A stretch of 17,106 bases of DNA from UBA11136 sp964482135 (GTDB lineage Bacteria > Pseudomonadota > Alphaproteobacteria > UBA11136). The stretch spans positions 1 to 17,106 of the forward strand of contig CAYZWF010000041.1 in the NCBI GenBank assembly GCA_964482135.1. Reading direction: 5' to 3'. Numbering within the stretch: position 1 is the first letter of the stretch; each line of letters starts with the position of its first letter. The translations under genes and the position numbers were made by a program. Below are positions 13,159-17,106 of the stretch, piece after piece. The notes beneath the pieces were generated by a model. That model did not search any database and had not been told where the DNA came from. It was given only the letters and a program-made list of their open reading frames with translations.

Positions 13159-14568
13159 TTAGACCGAGTAATACATCTCGAATTCCACCGGATGCGGCGC
13201 GTGTTCGAAATTGTAAACCTCTTCATATTTGAGATCGATATAGCCGTCGATGAGGTCGTCGGTGAAGACGTCGCCGGCCTTGAGGAAGTCGCGGTCGGTG
13301 CTCAGGGCGTCCAGGGCTTCGCGCAGGCTTCCGCATACCGTGGGCACGTCCTTCAATTCCTCGGGCGGCAGGTCATAGAGGTTCTTGTCCATGGGATCGC
13401 CGGGATGAATCTTGTTCTCGATGCCGTCGAGCCCGGCCATGAGCATGGCGGCGAAGGTCAGATAGGGGTTGCCCGAGGCATCCGGGAAGCGCACCTCGAC
13501 GCGCTTGCCGTTGGGGCTGGAATCATAGGGAATGCGGCAGGACGCCGAACGGTTACGCGCCGAATAGGCCAACAGCACCGGCGCTTCGAATCCGGGGATC
13601 AGGCGCTTATAGCTGTTGGTGGTGGCGTTGGAGAAGGCGTTGATGGCGCGGGCATGCTTGATGATGCCGCCGATGTAATGGAGCGCCGATTCCGAAAGAT
13701 CGGCATAGCTCGATCCCGCGAACACCGGCTTGCCGCCTTTGAAGATGGACTGGTGGACATGCATGCCCGAGCCGTTATCGCCGGCCACCGGCTTGGGCAT
13801 GAAGGTGGCGGTCTTGCCATAGGCATGGGCCACCATATGCACCACGTATTTATATATCTGCATGTTGTCGGCGGTACGCAGCAGGGTATCGAACTTGATG
13901 CCGATTTCGGCCTGGCTCGGCGCCACTTCGTGGTGGTGCTTCTCCATGTTCATGCCCATCTCGGTCATGACGGTGACCATTTCCGCGCGCAGGTCGCTTT
14001 GCGAATCAACCGGCGGCACCGGGAAATAGCCGCCCTTGACGGCGGGGCGATGGCCCACATTGCCTTCCTCGAACATCTTGCCGCTCACATACGGTCCTTC
14101 ATCGGAATCAATTTCGTAGAAGGTGCTGTTCATGGAGACGTCGAAACGCACGTCGTCGAAGACGAAGAACTCGGCTTCGGGTCCAAAATAGGCGGTATCA
14201 CCCACGCCCGCACTTTTCAGATAGGCCTCGGCCTTGCCGGCCACCGAGCGCGGGTCGCGGGCATAGGGCTGGCCGGTGGTGGGCTCGTGCACGTCACACA
14301 TGAGGATCAGCGAGGTCTGGGCGGCGAAGGGATCAAGCACGGCGGTGGTGGGATCGGGCACCAGCGCCATGTCGGATTCGTTGATATCCTTCCAGCCGGC
14401 GATGGAAGAGCCATCGAACATGATGCCGTCCTCGAAGGCGTCCTCGTCGATGGTTTCCACGGTCTGGGCCGTGTGCTGCCACTTGCCGCGCGGGTCGGTA
14501 AAGCGCAGGTCAACATACTTGACGTCCTGCTCCTTGATGAGATCCAGGACTTTTTTTACGTCGGACAT
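13159..14568 (-). CDS. glnA: Glutamine synthetase, type I
   Basis: Cytosolic dodecameric enzyme that forms glutamine from glutamate, ammonia and ATP. It has 469 residues, the usual GSI length. Visible signatures: DLRFTDPRGKWQH and MFDGSSIAGWKDINESDM (beta-grasp domain); YFGPEAEFFVFD with metal-binding Glu; the HHEVAPSQAEIG segment; VAGDNGSGMHVHQS; and the glutamate-binding NRSASCRIPY. Y398 in NLYDLPPEE is the adenylylation site, marking the GSI-beta subtype regulated by GlnE. Start ATG 14568 has GGGGAAG about seven bases upstream. It lies 97 bases downstream of glnB on the same strand with a hairpin between them. Transcription probably starts upstream of glnB, and there may be a further start in the gap. 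Confidence 0.98.
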   Translation of the reverse strand: MSDVKKVLDLIKEQDVKYVDLRFTDPRGKWQHTAQTVETIDEDAFEDGIMFDGSSIAGWKDINESDMALVPDPTTAVLDPFAAQTSLILMCDVHEPTTGQPYARDPRSVAGKAEAYLKSAGVGDTAYFGPEAEFFVFDDVRFDVSMNSTFYEIDSDEGPYVSGKMFEEGNVGHRPAVKGGYFPVPPVDSQSDLRAEMVTVMTEMGMNMEKHHHEVAPSQAEIGIKFDTLLRTADNMQIYKYVVHMVAHAYGKTATFMPKPVAGDNGSGMHVHQSIFKGGKPVFAGSSYADLSESALHYIGGIIKHARAINAFSNATTNSYKRLIPGFEAPVLLAYSARNRSASCRIPYDSSPNGKRVEVRFPDASGNPYLTFAAMLMAGLDGIENKIHPGDPMDKNLYDLPPEELKDVPTVCGSLREALDALSTDRDFLKAGDVFTDDLIDGYIDLKYEEVYNFEHAPHPVEFEMYYSV

Positions 14569-14623
14569 AATGAACTTCCCCAGGATAGATGTTGCTACGG
14601 ATGTGAATTAACGATTGAAATTG

Positions 14624-14663
14624 AAAAATATGGCTGCCGTTTTTTGGCGCCGCCGGGAGCCAT
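14624..14663 (-). terminator. Attenuator-like hairpin between glnB and glnA
   Basis: On the minus strand ATGGCT-c-CCG pairs with CGG-c-AGCCAT (arms at 14655-14663 and 14630-14638), and ATTTTT follows at 14629-14624. The stem is modest with a 14-base loop, so it could be a leaky terminator that lowers or separates glnA expression from glnB. Confidence 0.4.
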
Positions 14664-14665
14664 GT

Positions 14666-15004
14666 CTAGATTGCGTCGGTTCCCCGTTCTCCGGTGCGGA
14701 TGCGGACCACGTCCTCAACCGATGAAACGAAAATCTTGCCGTCGCCGATGCGTCCGGTTTCGGCGGCCTTTTGTATGGCTTCGATGGCGCGTTCCACAAG
14801 CTTGTCGTCCATCACCACCTCTATTTTCACCTTGGGCAGGAAATCCACCACATATTCGGCGCCGCGATAAAGTTCGGTATGCCCTTTCTGACGGCCGAAA
14901 CCCTTGGCCTCAATGACGGTCATGCCATTGAGTCCGAGATCGTGGAGAGCTTCCTTCACTTCGTCGAGCTTGAAGGGTTTGATAATAGCTTCAATTTTTT
15001 TCAT
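14666..15004 (-). CDS. glnB: Nitrogen regulatory protein PII
   Basis: Trimeric cytosolic signal protein of 112 residues that senses 2-oxoglutarate, ATP/ADP and, through uridylylation, glutamine. MKKIEAIIKPFKLDEVKEAL opens the protein. The T-loop GFGRQKGHTELYRGAEY carries Y51, the GlnD uridylylation site. VEDVVRIRTGERGTDAI is the C-terminal signature. The position directly upstream of glnA is the classical alphaproteobacterial glnBA arrangement, and the absence of an adjacent amtB argues for glnB over glnK. A sigma-54-like element lies about 80 bases upstream. No clear Shine-Dalgarno precedes the ATG. Confidence 0.96.
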   Translation of the reverse strand: MKKIEAIIKPFKLDEVKEALHDLGLNGMTVIEAKGFGRQKGHTELYRGAEYVVDFLPKVKIEVVMDDKLVERAIEAIQKAAETGRIGDGKIFVSSVEDVVRIRTGERGTDAI

Positions 15005-15081
15005 GAGTGACCGTCTTGCTTGATGTCAAAGGAACAGGAGGCACCGCGCCTTCCCTTGGATAGCGTGTCAGCCCCTAACGG

Positions 15082-15101
15082 TTTGCACAGCTTGTGCCAA
15101 A
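15082..15101 (-). promoter_or_regulatory. Sigma-54-like promoter of glnBA
   Basis: The minus strand reads TTTGGCACAAGCTGTGCAAA. TGGCAC-N5-GTGC matches the -24/-12 pattern TGGCAC-N5-TTGC except for one base, with the invariant GG and GC correctly spaced. The start would be about 70 bases before the glnB ATG. The same bases form a dyad (GCACA-AGC-TGTGC), so a repressor or NtrC-type site is an alternative reading. Confidence 0.55.
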
Positions 15102-15203
15102 CCGGGCAGGGGAGCCGCCCTCTGATAAGCGATTGAAATACAATAAAAAGCACCTTCCCCGAAAGAAAAAAAGGGGCAAAATAAGCGGTTTTCTGCATAA
15201 ATA

Positions 15204-15220
15204 TTAGGCATTCCGCCTAA
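15204..15220. repeat. Inverted repeat TTAGGC-N5-GCCTAA upstream of glnB
   Basis: TTAGGC (15204-15209), spacer ATTCC, GCCTAA (15215-15220) is a perfect 6-bp dyad in an AT-rich stretch between the aminotransferase stop and glnB. Operator or transcript-end hairpin are both possible. Confidence 0.45.
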
Positions 15221-15244
15221 ATACAGGGCTGCCCTTCCAAGCCC

Positions 15245-15280
15245 GGAAATTACCCGGGAAATTTCCCCAAAAATTTCCCC
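15245..15280. repeat. Three phased AAATTTCCCC-type near-palindromes
   Basis: GGAAATTACCC (15245-15255), GGGAAATTTCCCC (15256-15268, containing the perfect palindrome GGGAAATTTCCC) and AAAATTTCCCC (15270-15280) occur at steps of about 12-13 bases. They lie just downstream of the aminotransferase stop and about 240 bases upstream of glnB. They could form an operator cluster or a hairpin region. No protein-coding signal is seen in the 15005-15301 gap. Confidence 0.5.
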
Positions 15281-15301
15281 AGAGATTTAACGGGAGAGAC
15301 C

Positions 15302-16465
15302 CTACAGTGATTCGCCGATGCGCTGCAAGGCGGCCTCGATATTTTCCATGCCGGTAGCGTAGGAAAAACGCAGGAATCCCTCGCCGTAACGTCCGAAGCT
15401 GGTGCCCGCCACCGTGGCCACGCCGGCTTCGTTCAAGATCTTCTCCTCGATCTCCTTCGACCCCAGACCGGTGGCGCTGATATTGGGAAAGGCGTAGAAG
15501 GCGCCGCCCGGTTCCTGGCAGGAGAATCCGGGCAGCTCATTCAAGCCCGCCACCAGCCGCTTACGGCGCTCGTCGAAGGCCGCCACCATGCGGTCCACAT
15601 CGTCCTGAGGCCCCTCCAGCGCCGCCACACCCGCATATTGCGAGGCCGTGCTGACACAGGAATGGCAATTGATGGCCAGCCGTTCGGCATGTTCGAAGAG
15701 TTTTGGCGGATAGACCCCGTAGGCCAGCCGCCATCCGGTCATGGCGTAGGTCTTGCTCCAGCCGTCGAGAAGGATCACGCGGTCACGGATGTCCTCGAAC
15801 TCAAGAAGGCTCACATGTTCATGCCCGTCATAGAGCATGCGGCTGTAAATTTCGTCGCTCAGCACCGCCACATGGGGGTGCTCGGCCAGTCCCGCCACCA
15901 GCCGTTCCATCTCCGCACGCGGCACCACGCCGCCGGTGGGATTGGCGGGGCTGTTGAGAATGATGAGCCGGGTGCGCGGCGTAATCAGGGAAAGCATTTC
16001 CTCGGCGTTGAAGGAAAAGCCGTTTTCCTCGCGGTAATGGAGAGGCACCGGAGTCGCCCCGGAAAAGGTGATGACCGATTCATAAGACAGAAATCCGGGA
16101 TCGGGATAGATGATCTCGGCGCCGGGTTCTCCAAACATGAGCGCGGTATAGAACAGGACCGCCTTGCCGCCGGGCGCGATCAGAACCGAGGCGGGATCAA
16201 TTTCCACGCCTCTGTATGTGGCCACATCGGCGGCCACCGCGGCGCGCAGCTCGGGGATTCCGCCCGCCGGAGTATAGCCGTGATGGCCGTCTTTCAGCGC
16301 CTTACAGGCGGCCTCCACAATATGGTCCGGGGTCGGGAAATCGGGTTGGCCGATGCCCATATGGATGATGTGCTTGCCCTGGGCTTCGAGGGCCTTGGCG
16401 CGGGCCAGCACCTCGAAGGCGCTGTCGGTGCCAAGCCGGGACATGGCCGTGGCCGGTGTGAGCAT
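15302..16465 (-). CDS. PLP-dependent class I/II aminotransferase
   Basis: Cytosolic fold-type I aminotransferase of 387 residues, probably acting with 2-oxoglutarate/glutamate on an amino acid. Key features: HMGIGQPDFPTPDHI near the N terminus (35-49), YTPAGGIPELR, NSPANPTGG with N175, SDEIYSRMLYDG with D204, and SKTYAMTGWR with the PLP Lys238; a C-terminal arginine is present in FLRFSYA. These fit the aspartate/tyrosine/alanine-type AspC-like subgroup; the exact substrate cannot be assigned. The ATG at 16465 is preferred because it starts just before the family N terminus. The frame is open to 16594, but that extension consists of a 25-bp tandem repeat whose period is not a multiple of three, so it is not protein coding. 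Only a weak AGGT precedes the ATG. Confidence 0.92.
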   Translation of the reverse strand: MLTPATAMSRLGTDSAFEVLARAKALEAQGKHIIHMGIGQPDFPTPDHIVEAACKALKDGHHGYTPAGGIPELRAAVAADVATYRGVEIDPASVLIAPGGKAVLFYTALMFGEPGAEIIYPDPGFLSYESVITFSGATPVPLHYREENGFSFNAEEMLSLITPRTRLIILNSPANPTGGVVPRAEMERLVAGLAEHPHVAVLSDEIYSRMLYDGHEHVSLLEFEDIRDRVILLDGWSKTYAMTGWRLAYGVYPPKLFEHAERLAINCHSCVSTASQYAGVAALEGPQDDVDRMVAAFDERRKRLVAGLNELPGFSCQEPGGAFYAFPNISATGLGSKEIEEKILNEAGVATVAGTSFGRYGEGFLRFSYATGMENIEAALQRIGESL

Positions 16466-16497
16466 GGTGGGGTGACCTGTGTTGGTTGCGGAAATAA

Positions 16498-16622
16498 GTT
16501 CGGGGTGTGCTCTGTTCAATTGGTGCGTGGCACACCATGTTCTGTTTGTGCGGGGCGCGCTTTGTTCATTTCGTGCGGGGCGCACCCCATTCAATTAGTG
16601 CGGGCCGCACTATGCCTCAGGG
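16498..16622. repeat. 25-bp tandem repeat array (about 4.5 copies)
   Basis: Contiguous units begin at 16498, 16523, 16548, 16573 and 16598. Each has a GTGCGGGGCGCAC-like half followed by a variable C/T-rich step and TTCAATT or a variant; the last unit keeps mainly the first half. Units 3 and 4 share the first 11 bases. The GTGCG-N3-CGCAC dyad is perfect in the units at 16573 and 16598 and degenerate in the others. The array lies 33 bases upstream of the aminotransferase ATG, on the side where its promoter should be. Confidence 0.8.
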
Positions 16623-16628
16623 GAGGGG

Positions 16629-16650
16629 CCGGGAAAAGCCCCGGTTTTTT
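16629..16650 (+). terminator. Terminator-like hairpin with T tract, upstream of tRNA-His
   Basis: CCGGG (16629-16633), loop AAAAGC, CCCGG (16640-16644), then TTTTTT (16645-16650) on the + strand. No rightward gene lies immediately upstream, so it may stop antisense transcription across the repeat array. Confidence 0.4.
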
Positions 16651-16676
16651 CGGGCGGCTTCTGCTCAGGACGCGGC

Positions 16677-16705
16677 TTGACCCTATGCATGATTGCGCCT
16701 ACAAA
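16677..16705 (+). promoter_or_regulatory. Sigma-70-type promoter of tRNA-His
   Basis: TTGACC (16677-16682), a 17-base spacer, then TACAAA (16700-16705). The predicted start falls a few bases before the mature tRNA 5' end at 16716-16717, as expected for a tRNA gene. Confidence 0.65.
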
Positions 16706-16716
16706 CCGCGGGTGTG

Positions 16717-16793
16717 GTGGCTGTAGCTCAGTTGGTTAGAGCGCCGGCTTGTGGAGCCGGATGTCGTGGGTTCAAATCCCATCAGCCACCCCA
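16717..16793 (+). tRNA. tRNA-His (anticodon GTG)
   Basis: A full cloverleaf can be drawn: acceptor GTGGCTG/CAGCCAC, D arm GCTC/GAGC, anticodon stem CCGGC/GCCGG with loop TTGTGGA (anticodon GTG at 16751-16753), T arm GTGGG TTCAAAT CCCAT, and an encoded CCA at 16791-16793. The base before position 1 is G (16716) and the discriminator is C, giving the G-1:C73 pair that is the identity element of histidine tRNA. It decodes CAC and CAT. Confidence 0.97.
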
Positions 16794-16822
16794 TTTTCTC
16801 TCTTAAAAGCCGGAATCCTGCC

Positions 16823-16839
16823 GCCCCTATTTCAGGGGC
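16823..16839 (-). terminator. Hairpin overlapping the MFS gene stop codon
   Basis: GCCCCT (16823-16828), loop ATTTC, AGGGGC (16834-16839). It is a perfect 6-bp stem that includes the TAG of the leftward transporter gene. There is no clear T tract after it on the minus strand, so termination is uncertain. Confidence 0.3.
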
Positions 16840-17106
16840 GCCTTCGAGCCGTCCTTGAGGCTCAGAACGAAGGCCAGCGACACCGCCGCCGCCGCCATAA
16901 GATAAAAGGCCGGCGCCAGGTCTTCGTGAGTGCGCGACACCAGATAGGCCGCCACCAGCGGCGTGGTGCCGCCGATCAGCCCCAGCGACAGGTTATAGCC
17001 GATGGACATGCAGGTGACGCGTACATGGTGCGGCAGCAGCTCCACCATGGTGGCCGGGGCGCAGCCGGGGATCATGGCGGCGATCACCGTCAACCCGAGC
17101 TGGCCG
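16827..17106 (-). CDS. MFS transporter, MHS (metabolite:H+ symporter) type, C-terminal fragment
   Basis: The frame is open from the right window edge to TAG at 16829-16827, giving about 92 C-terminal residues. Hydrophobic helices are visible: GQLGLTVIAAMIPG, SIGYNLSLGLIGGTTPLVAAYLV and PAFYLMAAAAVSLAFVLSL. The stretch ELLPHHVRVTCMSIGYNLSLG followed by GGTTPLVAAYLV is typical of ProP/KgtP-like MHS transporters near their penultimate helices. It ends in a short charged tail (KDGSKAPLK). It is an inner-membrane proton symporter, probably for an organic acid or compatible solute; the substrate is not decidable from this piece. Confidence 0.85.
   Translation of the reverse strand, partial: GQLGLTVIAAMIPGCAPATMVELLPHHVRVTCMSIGYNLSLGLIGGTTPLVAAYLVSRTHEDLAPAFYLMAAAAVSLAFVLSLKDGSKAPLK

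Noticed and set aside
12988..14916. 642-codon open frame on the plus strand opposite glnA
   Set aside because: It is an antisense shadow of glnA with no ribosome site or domain, and it runs through the bidirectional terminator and the glnB-glnA gap.
16498..16520. LexA-type SOS box (GTTC-N7-GTTC)
   Set aside because: The two GTTC words here are 12 bases apart, not 7, and recur because of the 25-bp repeat.
16466..16594. N-terminal extension of the aminotransferase to codon 16594
   Set aside because: The extension is the tandem repeat translated in shifting phase, while the family N terminus begins at ATG 16465.
16498..16622. CRISPR array
   Set aside because: Units are contiguous 25-mers with drifting sequence; there are no unique spacers between constant repeats and no cas genes nearby.
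15638..16726. 362-codon open frame on the plus strand opposite the aminotransferase
   Set aside because: It is antisense to a clear aminotransferase; its Cys/Leu-rich end comes from translation of the 25-bp repeat and it overlaps the tRNA promoter.

Overview
The window reads as a piece of chromosome from a GC-rich alphaproteobacterium, probably of the Rhodospirillales or a related order. The main reasons are the gene order recA - alaS - icd, a DUF3126 protein (a family I know only from Alphaproteobacteria), a PAS/HisKA kinase of alphaproteobacterial style, and the glnB-glnA pair. It is mostly core housekeeping DNA. I see no phage, insertion sequence, CRISPR array, toxin-antitoxin module or defence island.

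Layout. Bases 1-770 hold the 3' end of recA, its terminator, and a 458-base gene-free stretch full of inverted repeats. alaS follows on the + strand (770-3463). Three leftward genes come next: an HD-GYP phosphodiesterase-like protein with a degenerate receiver domain, NADP-type isocitrate dehydrogenase (icd), and a LOG-family nucleotide hydrolase. Then come a rightward LysM protein with two Ig-like repeats and a convergent, unrecognised protein with a histone-H1-like lysine tail. A rightward run follows: psd and pssA (the phosphatidylethanolamine route), a soluble PAS histidine kinase, a DUF3126 protein and a TerB-like protein. It ends at a strong bidirectional terminator near 13110. From there glnA, glnB and a class I aminotransferase read leftward. 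The window closes with tRNA-His(GTG) on the + strand and the C-terminal end of a leftward MFS transporter.

How the genes work together. icd, glnA, glnB and the aminotransferase all touch the 2-oxoglutarate/glutamate/glutamine node. PII (glnB) keeps Tyr51, the usual uridylylation site, and glutamine synthetase keeps the adenylylation Tyr (Y398), so the classical PII/adenylylation control loop is probably present. A sigma-54-like element lies upstream of glnB. psd and pssA are consecutive steps of one pathway, encoded in reverse order.

Most worth a second look: (1) the histidine kinase has no ATG/GTG/TTG start that preserves its PAS domain, but a GGAGG seven bases before an in-frame ATC suggests a rare AUC start; (2) about 4.5 copies of a 25-bp tandem repeat with a GTGCG-N3-CGCAC dyad lie upstream of the aminotransferase; (3) the uncharacterised protein with the H1-like tail; (4) a highly structured recA-alaS intergenic region; (5) a cluster of AAATTTCCCC-type near-palindromes behind the aminotransferase and upstream of glnB. 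No single complete new system is evident.
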